From positions 1 to 20,375 of IMG/VR virus record IMGVR_UViG_3300043673_000020: a DNA stretch of 20,375 bases; one strand, 5' to 3'. The translations under genes were made by a program, and so were the position numbers. Positions 13,277 to 20,204 of this stretch are shown here, in pieces. Source of the DNA: a virus. Numbering within the stretch: position 1 is the stretch's first letter; each line of letters starts with the position of its first letter. Under the pieces are notes generated by a model, which saw only the letters and a program-made list of their open reading frames with translations, was not told the origin of the DNA and did not search any database.

Positions 13277-15793
13277 ATGATGCTTCGCCATCTCCGCGCG
13301 CTGCTCGGCGTTGTCCTGACGCTGGCCTGGTCGAACCTCGCGTTCGCGCAGTCGACCATCAACACCGGTCAGCCAGCGGGAGAATCCGACCTGACCTCGC
13401 TGGTGATGCGCCAGCAGTTCCTGGCGGCGGCCTCCGACATCAACGGGCTGTTGTCGAAGCATGCCGCGACGTCGGTCGGTCAGTGCCCATCGACGCCTTA
13501 CGTCGGCGAGGACTGCCTCACCATCGGCGCGACGCCGTACAACTGGCTGGTATGGTCCGGCGGCACCGGCGGCTGGGCCAATTTCGCGACGATCAATCCG
13601 TCGACCGGGGTTGTTGCGGTCACGCTGAATGCGGGCGAAATCACGGGCTCAAATCCGATTGCGGTCGGGTTTCCTGGCGGCGTCGCGACGGTGGCGCTGA
13701 ATTTCAATGCGTCGCTGGCACTGGATGGAGGCAACAATCTCGGCATCAACCTCGCCAATCCCAATACCTTCACGGCGACGCAGACCTTCCCGGCCGGCAG
13801 CATCACGAATTCGGAGCTGGCGAATTCGACGATCTCCGGTATCTCGCTGGGATCGAGCCTGGGCACGCTGACGTTCGGGACGCATCTGGCGGCCAGCGGA
13901 ACGTCGTACAACGGATCAGGCGCGGTCAGCCTTACATCGGATGCGACCAACCTCAATACCGCATCAGCGATCGTCGCACGCGACGGCAGCGGCAATTTCG
14001 CCGCGGGTACGATCACGGCGGCGCTGACCGGGCATGCGTCGCTCGATCTGGCGGTCAGCGCTCTCGGAACGAACGTGCAGACGGCGCTCGGCAGTGCGCT
14101 CAACGGAACGGGCGGCCTGGTCGGATTTAGCGGCTCGCTGGGCGCCGCGACCGCGACCTCAATCAACGGGGTGACCGTCACCCCCTCGACCGGCACGCTC
14201 ACGATCGTGAATGGAAAAACGCTGACCGATACGTCCGGCATTACGGTGGGCGGTATCGTCATATCGAATGGAACAGGAGGATTTAATCCATACACCGGCT
14301 CGGCCTGCACCAACCAGGTGGGAACGGCTCTGAGCGCAAGTGGCGTGGTAAACTGCGTCAGCATCACCAATGCGTTTCTGTCTCCAGGCACCTTTGCCGC
14401 CATCACCGGGCTGACGGCGCCATCGATCGCGGGCGGCGCGCTGTCGGGGACCTTCACGGGATCGCCGACATTCAGTGGATCACCGACGTTTTCCTGCGCG
14501 GCCTGCATCGGATTTTCGAACATAGGAAATCTCGGCGCATCGTCGCTGGCAGGAAATCCGACAGGATCGACTGCACCAATTGCGGGTGTGGGCCTGGGAC
14601 CGACGTTCGCGTTTGTCGGGTCCACCCTTGAGACCGGTGCCGGGACAGGCGACGTGGCCTGGCCGGCGAACGGATTCGCGACGACGATCCAGGCGGCCGC
14701 GGTGACGTTCGCCAAGTTCCAGAACCTTGCAGCCCTTTCGATGTTCGGCAATTGCACGAATGCCCCGGCTGCCGGCGGCAATGTCACAGGCATCGCCAAC
14801 CAGGTGCTGCGCGTCAACGGCGCCGGCACGGCGTGCGGGTTTGGGGCGATTGACCTGTCGCAGCCGGCAGCCGTGACTGGAGCGCTGCCGTTCGCGAACC
14901 ACCCTGCAGGAACGTCGGATACCGTTCTTGGCTATTGGGGCTCGACCGTGGCGTCGGCAACGGGCGTGCCGAACTGTTCGAACTCCCTGACATATTCCAC
15001 CACCACGCATCTGTGGGGCTGCAATTCGAGCGCGGGCACTGGAACGGTCACCGAGCAGAAGAACACCGCGAGCGGCGGATTGGTCACGTCGGGAAACTGC
15101 GACAATACATCAACCAATGCAGGGTCCCCCTGTAATTACGCCTTGACGACGGCCCGTCAAACGCTGCCGACCATCTGCGCTGGCTTCAGCGGAGGTGTGT
15201 GTCCGACCAGCGCCAGCGGCACCTATACGACGCCCGCCAACGTCCTCTGGTTTGAGGTCTATGCATGCGGCGGCGGCGGCGGTGGCGCTGCTGGAGGTGG
15301 GGGCACCAGCGGCGGCAGTGGAACGGCTTCTACGTTCGGCACGTCGCTGGTCAGCGCATCCCCAGGCAGCGCTGGCGCCGGCGGCGGTGCCGGCGGCGCT
15401 GGCGGCAGCGGCGGCACAGGTGGTATTTCGCTCCCAGGCGGTCAAGGCAACAACGGCTCTTTGGCTGCTACGGCTGGAGACGGGGGTTTAGGGGGTATGG
15501 GCGGCAGCAATCGAAATGGTGGCGGCGGGTCCAGCGGGGCGGCTACAGCCTCGGCTGCAACGGGTGCCCCAAATTCGGGTGCCGGTGGCGGCGGCGGTGT
15601 CTCGACCACCAATGCTGTGACCTCAGGCGGCGGTGGCGGTGCGGGTGAATGCCGCTATTATGTCAGCGGTACGCCGCTGGCGACCTATGCATGGACCCTT
15701 GGACCCGGCGGTAGCGCCGGCACCGGCGGCACACAGGCCGGCGCAACTGGTGCAACGGGAAGCCTACTTGTGGTAGAACACTTCGGCAGCTGA
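13277..15793 (+). CDS. Large putative tail fibre / adhesin with Sec signal peptide and Gly-rich C-terminal domain
   Basis: An 838-residue protein. The N-terminus is a classical signal peptide (basic RHLR, hydrophobic ALLGVVLTLAW, then AFA|QS, cleavage after A24). After it comes STINTGQPAGESDLTSLVMR and FLAAASDINGLL, which resembles the N-terminus of fibre proteins in rhizobial prophages. The long middle is Thr/Ser/Gly-rich and beta-prone, typical of a fibre shaft. Residues about 660-838 form a glycine-rich domain with runs of Gly flanked by YTTPANVLWFEVYACGG and LLVVEHF, like the receptor-binding Gly-rich domains of some phage adhesins. ATG 13277 gives a normal signal peptide; the ATG at 13253 would add eight polar residues and has no better ribosome binding site. 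Confidence 0.7.
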   Translation: MMLRHLRALLGVVLTLAWSNLAFAQSTINTGQPAGESDLTSLVMRQQFLAAASDINGLLSKHAATSVGQCPSTPYVGEDCLTIGATPYNWLVWSGGTGGWANFATINPSTGVVAVTLNAGEITGSNPIAVGFPGGVATVALNFNASLALDGGNNLGINLANPNTFTATQTFPAGSITNSELANSTISGISLGSSLGTLTFGTHLAASGTSYNGSGAVSLTSDATNLNTASAIVARDGSGNFAAGTITAALTGHASLDLAVSALGTNVQTALGSALNGTGGLVGFSGSLGAATATSINGVTVTPSTGTLTIVNGKTLTDTSGITVGGIVISNGTGGFNPYTGSACTNQVGTALSASGVVNCVSITNAFLSPGTFAAITGLTAPSIAGGALSGTFTGSPTFSGSPTFSCAACIGFSNIGNLGASSLAGNPTGSTAPIAGVGLGPTFAFVGSTLETGAGTGDVAWPANGFATTIQAAAVTFAKFQNLAALSMFGNCTNAPAAGGNVTGIANQVLRVNGAGTACGFGAIDLSQPAAVTGALPFANHPAGTSDTVLGYWGSTVASATGVPNCSNSLTYSTTTHLWGCNSSAGTGTVTEQKNTASGGLVTSGNCDNTSTNAGSPCNYALTTARQTLPTICAGFSGGVCPTSASGTYTTPANVLWFEVYACGGGGGGAAGGGGTSGGSGTASTFGTSLVSASPGSAGAGGGAGGAGGSGGTGGISLPGGQGNNGSLAATAGDGGLGGMGGSNRNGGGGSSGAATASAATGAPNSGAGGGGGVSTTNAVTSGGGGGAGECRYYVSGTPLATYAWTLGPGGSAGTGGTQAGATGATGSLLVVEHFGS

Positions 15794-15808
15794 GCGATTC
15801 TGATCGCT
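15793..15808 (+). terminator. Hairpin right after the adhesin stop, attenuator-like
   Basis: AGCGAT (15793-15798) pairs perfectly with ATCGCT (15803-15808) around TCTG. GGGGGAATTTTTG follows, so a T5 run lies about eight bases downstream. The same stretch carries the GGGGGA ribosome binding site of the next gene at 15823. It could be a partial terminator or an mRNA-stabilising stem limiting spike expression; the distance to the T run weakens the terminator reading. Confidence 0.4.
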
Positions 15809-15822
15809 GGGGGAATTTTTGA

Positions 15823-17010
15823 ATGACTCGTTTTCTCAGAGGCCTCATCGCCTTGTTGGCGATGTGCGCGATGACTTGCGTCGCATCGGCTAACACGTGC
15901 GGGGCCAACAGCCATCAGCCTGCCAAGGTCGCGGAATATATCGTCTCGGACAGTACCGACAACAATCAGACGATTCTGCTCGGCGGCAATGCGTGGTATC
16001 CGGTAACTCTGGACGTCCCGACTAATTATTCGTCGGATTTCTGCGTCGAACTCATCAACACCGATCCGCTCCGCGACAAATACATCGTCGTGACCGGAGG
16101 CAATACGTTCTGGCTGCACGGGCTTCAAACCGCCAACGCGCGCATGGTCGGCGGGGTCTGGTACACCACGCATCCGGACCGCTGGAAATCACCTGGCGGC
16201 GGCGGACCGCTGAACCTGTTTTCCGATTACAAAAATGGCAACGACGCGAACGATTGTCTCGCACCGGGCGAAGGCAACGCATGCCAGACCTTTCAGGCCG
16301 CCTATTACAAATTATGTGATCAGGTCGATTTACGAGGCACGGCTTCGAACCAGACCCTCGCAAACATATATCTCGCCCCGAACACCGCTGACCTCACCGG
16401 TGGCCATCTGGCGTGCCCGATGGTCGGACAACAGGGCGGCGCATCGCTTAACATCATCGGCGGCGCCGGCTCGTCGGTGTGTCCGCCGAATGCCACGGCC
16501 ATCGGTGCGTTTGAGGCGGGCGTTCGTATTCGCGTCCTGAACGTCTATCTTTGCTCCGGCATCGGCGACGACCTCGCCGCGGGACTCGGCGCCACGATCT
16601 ATGTAATGGACAATGTCCAGTTTGGTGCAGCCGCGAATGCTCATATGGATGTGTCTGATCCCGGCTCCCATATAATCATCCAAGGCAACTATCAGATTTG
16701 GGGATCGGCCAACTATCACATGCTGTTCCAAGGTATGGGAGAGATTCAAACCATCGCGTCAGCGACATCGCCGATCACGGTAACATGGGGCGCGGCAACG
16801 ACGTTCAATACGTTCGCTTTGTCAGGCCCAAGCGGCGTGGCACTCGTTCCAAATATGACGTTCAACCTCAACAGCTATTCGAGCGGCGGCAAGCGGTTTG
16901 CTGTGGGGGATTCCAGCTTGCTGTATACCGGGACATCAGGTGCGGTCAATTATTTCCCCGGCGACACGGCCGGCACTCCAAGCCCATCGACGGGCGGCAT
17001 TTACGATTAG
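15823..17010 (+). CDS. Putative tailspike-like protein with Sec signal peptide
   Basis: A 395-residue protein. Residues 1-23 form a signal peptide (RFLRGLIALLAMCAM then ASA|NT). After it, residues 24-115 form a Cys-containing beta domain with WYPVTLDVPTNYSSDFCVEL. Residues about 130-310 start with LFSDYKNGNDANDCL, which resembles the opening of pectate-lyase-like beta-helix spikes, and continue as short strands with Ile/Val/Asn spacing (IYVMDNVQF, IIIQGNYQIWG). The C-terminus is Gly/Ser/Thr-rich and ends GIYD. No enzymatic residues are obvious. It follows the adhesin, supporting a receptor-binding or spike role, but a secreted host-surface protein is possible because of the signal peptide. 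Confidence 0.6.
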   Translation: MTRFLRGLIALLAMCAMTCVASANTCGANSHQPAKVAEYIVSDSTDNNQTILLGGNAWYPVTLDVPTNYSSDFCVELINTDPLRDKYIVVTGGNTFWLHGLQTANARMVGGVWYTTHPDRWKSPGGGGPLNLFSDYKNGNDANDCLAPGEGNACQTFQAAYYKLCDQVDLRGTASNQTLANIYLAPNTADLTGGHLACPMVGQQGGASLNIIGGAGSSVCPPNATAIGAFEAGVRIRVLNVYLCSGIGDDLAAGLGATIYVMDNVQFGAAANAHMDVSDPGSHIIIQGNYQIWGSANYHMLFQGMGEIQTIASATSPITVTWGAATTFNTFALSGPSGVALVPNMTFNLNSYSSGGKRFAVGDSSLLYTGTSGAVNYFPGDTAGTPSPSTGGIYD

Positions 17011-17061
17011 GTCCCGGCGCGCCTGAGCCGCCGACTTTCATTCAGATTGAACCCAACATCA

Positions 17062-17084
17062 CGGCGCTGACGTTTTCGGCGCCG
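17062..17084 (+). terminator. Weak hairpin between spike-like and endolysin genes
   Basis: CGGCGC (17062-17067) pairs with GCGCCG (17079-17084) around an 11-nt loop, followed by CTTTGACG with no real U-tract. It lies in the 108-base gap before the endolysin gene and may mark the boundary between structural and lysis transcripts. Nothing else is recognisable in this gap. Confidence 0.33.
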
Positions 17085-17118
17085 CTTTGACGCGTTCCTA
17101 AAACCTCGGAGAACCACC

Positions 17119-17781
17119 ATGACCGACACCGCTCCAGCGGGCGCTCCCGCGTTGCCGAATTTTGGCCCGGCGCTGCGCAAGCTGTGGCCGCATGCCGACA
17201 TGCACATTCCGGGACTGACGGTCGCGATGATCGAGCAGGCGCCGGCGCTGTTCGCCAAGTCGGGTATCGGTACGGCCATCGAGATCGACAACATGATGGG
17301 CGAGTTCACCGAGGAATGCGGCGGCGGCTTCGAGGTTGAGGAAAACCTCAACTACCGTGCTGCGCAGCTTCACGCCCAGTGGCCGCTGCATTTCTCGATG
17401 GAACAGGCGCTGGAGATGCAGCACCAGCCGGCCCTGATCGCCAACCAGGCCTATAACGGCCGCATGGGCAATCGGCCAGGCACCAATGACGGCTGGAATT
17501 ACCGCGGCCGCGGCCCGGCGCAGACCACCGGCCGGGAAGCCTATGGCATCCTCGGCGAGGCGATGAAGCTCGACCTCATCAACCATCCCGAACTGATCAA
17601 CGACAACAGGTATTTTCTGCCCTGTGGCGTGGTCGACTTCGTCGTGATCTGCAAATGCTTGAGCTGGGCGCAGCGCGACGACGAGGTCAACGAGACGCGG
17701 CACCTCAACGGCGGCCTGATCGGGCTCGGCCAGCGCGAGGCCTCGATCCGGATGTGGAAACACATGCTGGGTGTTGCGTGA
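17119..17781 (+). CDS. Endolysin, glycoside hydrolase family 19 (chitinase-like muramidase)
   Basis: The 220-residue enzyme is predicted to cut the glycan strand of peptidoglycan to release progeny. Family signatures are EFTEECGGGFEVEENLNYRA (residues 62-81), where E66 and E75 align with the two catalytic acids of GH19 lysins (usually H-E-S-G-G and T-E-E-N-L-N-Y), then NYRGRGPAQTTGREAYGIL and the helix with NHPELI. The replaced first motif residue (Glu for His) and Cys67 are unusual but leave the acids in place. No signal peptide is seen, so it probably depends on a holin. A Shine-Dalgarno GGAG precedes the ATG. The stop overlaps the next start as GTGA. Confidence 0.85.
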   Translation: MTDTAPAGAPALPNFGPALRKLWPHADMHIPGLTVAMIEQAPALFAKSGIGTAIEIDNMMGEFTEECGGGFEVEENLNYRAAQLHAQWPLHFSMEQALEMQHQPALIANQAYNGRMGNRPGTNDGWNYRGRGPAQTTGREAYGILGEAMKLDLINHPELINDNRYFLPCGVVDFVVICKCLSWAQRDDEVNETRHLNGGLIGLGQREASIRMWKHMLGVA

Positions 17782-17987
17782 CCGACGAAGAGATCGTCAC
17801 CGAAATCAACGCATCAGCCAGGGAAGAGGCGCGCGCCGTTTTCGCCAACCTCTTTGTCAGTCAGGTATCGGGCAAACGAGATGTGCCGCAGACCGCGGTC
17901 GATCATTGCGCATCGAGCCTTCGCTTGTTGAGCGCGTTTGCGGCCGCCGTCACAAAGCAGATCAGCGATGGCGCAAAGGGAGAGTAG
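17778..17987 (+). CDS. Small helical protein in the lysis cluster
   Basis: A 69-residue protein translated from GTG 17778, which overlaps the endolysin stop (GTGA). Two helices are visible: residues 3-25 (DEEIVTEINASAREEARAVF) and residues 40-62 (VDHCASSLRLLSAFAAAVTK). It has no membrane segment. The frame is open further upstream, but that part is inside the endolysin gene in another frame, so the overlap start is preferred. Family unknown; co-translation with the endolysin suggests a role in late functions. Confidence 0.58.
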   Translation: MTDEEIVTEINASAREEARAVFANLFVSQVSGKRDVPQTAVDHCASSLRLLSAFAAAVTKQISDGAKGE

Positions 17988-17991
17988 GGCC

Positions 17992-18474
17992 ATGGCCAAA
18001 ATCACGCTGCGCTTTGTCGAGGGACAAGGCCTCGAATCTGACGCGATCGAGATCCGGGAAGGCACCTGCATGCCGATCGTCCCGAGCCACGTTGAATGCG
18101 TCGATCCGGATACCGGCAAGTACATCGGCCAGCACGCCGACGGCATGATGGCCCGGGATCCGGGCTATGACGCGCCGTTCAAGGCCGAGTGCTTTGTCGA
18201 ATTGCCGTGCAACGACGAGCAGGCCAAGGCGTTCTATGACGCCGCGCGCGCCTCGATCGGCGAGTCCTATGATTGGAAAGCCATCCTCGGGTATGTGCTG
18301 CCGGGACATTTCCACCAGAAATTCCACGCGATCTGCTCGGCGAAAATGACGCTGCTGCTGCGCGACAAGGCCAACTGGTTTCCCAGCAAAGCACCGCTGG
18401 CGGTGCCGTTTCACTGCATGGATCCGCGCGACCTGCTGCTGATCCTGTCCACCCACGTCAAAATCGATCATTGA
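17992..18474 (+). CDS. Permuted NlpC/P60-like (YiiX-type) protein
   Basis: A 160-residue protein starting at ATG 17992, four bases after the previous stop, with AGGG before it. It has the order of permuted papain-like proteins: an early His (H33 in VPSHVECV), then D-x-x-T-G-K-Y-I-G, a helix with QAKAFYDAARASIGE, the characteristic YDWKAILGYVL, and a late Cys (C115 in HAICSAKM). In typical members the late motif reads C-S-E. Here it is C-S-A, so the hydrolase activity is not assured. These domains act on peptide or amide bonds in cell walls or lipids. In this lysis cluster a wall-modifying role is possible; the call is from motif order, not a search. Confidence 0.58.
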   Translation: MAKITLRFVEGQGLESDAIEIREGTCMPIVPSHVECVDPDTGKYIGQHADGMMARDPGYDAPFKAECFVELPCNDEQAKAFYDAARASIGESYDWKAILGYVLPGHFHQKFHAICSAKMTLLLRDKANWFPSKAPLAVPFHCMDPRDLLLILSTHVKIDH

Positions 18475-18491
18475 AAAAGGAAGGCATCACC

Positions 18492-18719
18492 ATGAAGGGC
18501 ATCGATCCAAAATATATTATGTATCTCGGTCTCTTGGTCACGATCGAGCAGGCGATCGGTCACGGCACTATATCGTTGACCAATATCGTTCCGCCGACCA
18601 TCGCGCCCTATGTCGAGAGCTGGTGCAACCTTCTGGCGTTCATCGGCACCACCATCATGACCGGTCAGGCCGCTATTTCATCCAGCAATCCGGGGCCGCT
18701 GATTACGCCGCCGAAATAA
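18492..18719 (+). CDS. Holin-like small membrane protein
   Basis: A 75-residue protein with two hydrophobic segments, residues about 8-28 (YIMYLGLLVTIEQAIGHG) and 44-64 (WCNLLAFIGTTIMTGQAAI), and a polar C-terminal tail. Size, two membrane passes and position after an endolysin fit a class II-type holin, which would let the endolysin reach the wall. ATG 18492 has GGAAGG nine bases upstream. No charge-rich dual start is visible. The call is by context and hydropathy. Confidence 0.58.
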   Translation: MKGIDPKYIMYLGLLVTIEQAIGHGTISLTNIVPPTIAPYVESWCNLLAFIGTTIMTGQAAISSSNPGPLITPPK

Positions 18720-18720
18720 G

Positions 18721-18769
18721 GGCTGGTTCACCGCGCCAGCCAGCCCGCGTCGGCTGTCATCGGTCACCC
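18721..18769 (+). repeat. Left half of a third structured element (copy C)
   Basis: GGGCTGGTTCA (18720-18730) is identical to the 5' end of copy B read on its own strand, and CGGTCACCC (18761-18769) follows after 30 bases, the same spacing as copies A and B (31 and 30). A hairpin CAGCC (18741-18745)/GGCTG (18752-18756) occupies the same place as the first hairpin of A and B. The expected right half does not follow; it is found 470 bases later. Confidence 0.65.
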
Positions 18770-19000
18770 CGCAGTGCCGATGCCTCGCCATATTTTACTT
18801 TTGCGGCCGCTCCCAATTTCACCCATCGACCCGGCGGCTTCTCCGTTGTGTCCGGCTCTCGGCGTTTGCGAGTAGCGAGCGATGGCGCGAACAACGGTGT
18901 AGGGGACGAAGCTGCGTGGTGAAAGCTGAAGGCTTCCTTCGCGGTCGCAAATCAAATCCGCGCCGGACGGAATCCGGCATTCGAAAACAGGAGAGCCAAG
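18770..19000 (+). promoter_or_regulatory. Leader region before the Acb2/Tad1-like gene
   Basis: This stretch has no convincing gene (short ORFs only). It contains two compact hairpins: CTCG with CGAG inside a GCT/AGC clamp near 18855-18876, and GCCGGA (18962-18967) with TCCGGC (18973-18978) around CGGAA, just before the AGGAG ribosome binding site. No sigma70 promoter stands out to the eye. The hairpins may regulate or protect the leader of the downstream gene. Confidence 0.35.
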
Positions 19001-19228
19001 ATGGCTTCTGTCGAGAGCACTTCGGACGAGCGCACGGTGAACAATACCATGCGCCACGCCTATCGCGTCCTCAGCGATGCCGAGAAGGCCAACATGCAGG
19101 CGATCAAGGATGAGGGATTGAAGTTTCACGATCTCGTTTCCGGCATGGGCAACAGTCGCGAACTCGCGCTTGCCAAAACCAAGATTGAAGAAGCCGTCAT
19201 GTGGGCTGTGAAGCACATCACGGCTTAA
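19001..19228 (+). CDS. Acb2/Tad1-like cyclic nucleotide sponge (predicted anti-CBASS/anti-Thoeris)
   Basis: A 75-residue all-helical protein matching the small phage proteins known as Acb2/Tad1-type (NCBI 'Acb2/Tad1 domain'). Key pieces are HAYRVLSDAEKANMQAIKDE at residues 19-38 and SRELALAKTKIEEAVMWAVK at 52-71, the family's conserved helical hairpin. Tyr21 and Lys36 have the same 15-residue spacing as the ligand-binding Tyr11 and Lys26 I recall for Acb2. Acb2 and Tad1 bind signalling nucleotides (cyclic di- and trinucleotides, gcADPR) and so block CBASS or Thoeris effectors. It has its own strong ribosome binding site (AGGAGAG) and lies between the two halves of the structured element. Substrate is not predictable here. 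Confidence 0.75.
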   Translation: MASVESTSDERTVNNTMRHAYRVLSDAEKANMQAIKDEGLKFHDLVSGMGNSRELALAKTKIEEAVMWAVKHITA

Positions 19229-19242
19229 GCATCATCCGCTGA

Positions 19243-19293
19243 CAGGGTGATCGATAGGTAGCCCAGCAACCAAGCTGGCTACTTGAAACCAAA
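19243..19293 (+). repeat. Right half of a third structured element (copy D)
   Basis: CAGGGTGATCGATAGGT (19243-19259) is identical over 17 bases to copy B, then 23 bases with shared CAGCAAC and TGG, then TTGAAACCAAA (19283-19293). The hairpin GTAGCC (19258-19263)/GGCTAC (19277-19282) takes the place of the last hairpin in A and B. GGGTGATCG (19245-19253) can pair with CGGTCACCC of the left half, and TGAAACCA with TGGTTCA. T-rich sequence follows, so it could also end transcription of the Acb2-like gene. Confidence 0.72.
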
Positions 19294-19326
19294 TTTTCTT
19301 TCAAAACCTCAACCAGGAGAAGACCT

Positions 19327-20118
19327 ATGAAAATGGGAATGATGTTCCACGTCTCAAGACTGCGACTGTTGATGTCGATTTGGCTGGCCTGCATATTGGT
19401 GCTGGCGCTGCTGTTCGGCATTGCACCATCACGCGCGGCCGACAATCTGCCGGCCAAGGCCCCTTCCGCCGCCAACTCGTTCTTCAACGCTTACCCCTAT
19501 GGCAGTTCCGGCTTCTTCGTCGGCCTGTTCACCGAAGGCGGCGCCAGCGCGGTCTCCGGCTCTGTGGCGGGCGTAGGCTCGTCGAGCCTGACATCGACGC
19601 AGGCCGGCGCCGGTCTCACCCTGGGCTACGCGTGGGGCAGGGCGGGCAGTCCGGTGGCCTATTCCCTTGAAGGCGATTTCGGCTGGACCAACTTCAACGG
19701 CTCGACCGCGGGTTTCAGCCTCTCGGGCCCGGCCGCGTTCGAACAGCGCTTTGTGGTGTTCACGCCGCTGGCGAGCGTGCTCAACATGCTGCCGATTTTG
19801 TCGTCGGCGCTCGGCACCGTGCCGCCGTTTCCCGGCCTGTCCAACGGCCTCACCGCCAGCAATCTGCAGATCGGGTTGATGGCCGGCATCGACGAGAACG
19901 ACATCTCGGCCAACTTCGTCGGGATTCCATCGAACCGCGAATGGCGCGTGGCCCCGATGATCGGTCTCGTATCGATGGAGCAATTGTCCAACGGCGTCGC
20001 GGTGCGCTCCTGGGTCAAGAACGTGTTCCCCGACAAGGGCGTCTGTTCCGGCCCCATTGCGAACGGCTGCGCCAATGTCGGCAACACGGTCAAGGTCGGG
20101 GTCGGGATTTATTACTGA
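19327..20118 (+). CDS. Outer membrane beta-barrel protein
   Basis: A 263-residue protein with a long signal peptide (SRLRLLMSIWLACILVLALL, cleavage near SRA|AD) followed by AADNLPAKAP, a typical Omp25/31-like mature start in Bradyrhizobium. The rest alternates hydrophobic and polar residues (AGAGLTLGYAWG, YSLEGDFGWTNF, WRVAPMIGLVSMEQL) and ends in a barrel-type aromatic terminus (VGVGIYY), as needed for BAM insertion. AGGAGA lies six bases before ATG 19327. Phage-encoded outer membrane proteins such as lambda Lom alter the host surface or exclude other phages; that role is inference here. A host gene at the prophage edge is the alternative. Confidence 0.72.
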   Translation: MKMGMMFHVSRLRLLMSIWLACILVLALLFGIAPSRAADNLPAKAPSAANSFFNAYPYGSSGFFVGLFTEGGASAVSGSVAGVGSSSLTSTQAGAGLTLGYAWGRAGSPVAYSLEGDFGWTNFNGSTAGFSLSGPAAFEQRFVVFTPLASVLNMLPILSSALGTVPPFPGLSNGLTASNLQIGLMAGIDENDISANFVGIPSNREWRVAPMIGLVSMEQLSNGVAVRSWVKNVFPDKGVCSGPIANGCANVGNTVKVGVGIYY

Positions 20119-20134
20119 TCGTTCGAAAAACACC

Positions 20135-20165
20135 CGGCGCGGCTCTCCAGTCGAGGGTCGCGCCG
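20135..20165 (+). terminator. Stem-loop after the outer membrane protein gene, probable terminator
   Basis: CGGCGCG (20135-20141) pairs perfectly with CGCGCCG (20159-20165), with an inner CTC/GAG pair in the 17-base loop. A T-run (TTTTT near 20182-20186) follows about 17 bases later, so this is a plausible but not ideal Rho-independent terminator. Confidence 0.5.
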
Positions 20166-20204
20166 CTCCCTTGGGCTTTAGTTTTTCGGATTGGAAGTTT
20201 GGGA

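Noticed and set aside
13498-14829. A 443-codon ORF on the minus strand inside the adhesin gene
   Set aside because: It is Pro/Ala/Val-rich antisense of a Gly/Thr-rich coding strand; long antisense frames are expected in high-GC DNA, and it has no domain-like pattern.
17046-17056. TTGAACCCAA in the gap before the endolysin, similar to the 3' end of the structured element
   Set aside because: None of the other conserved blocks occurs upstream at the right spacing, so a chance match is likely.
18916-19113. A 65-codon + strand ORF overlapping the Acb2/Tad1-like gene
   Set aside because: It is out of frame with the recognised gene, has no good ribosome binding site, and its product has no domain-like pattern.
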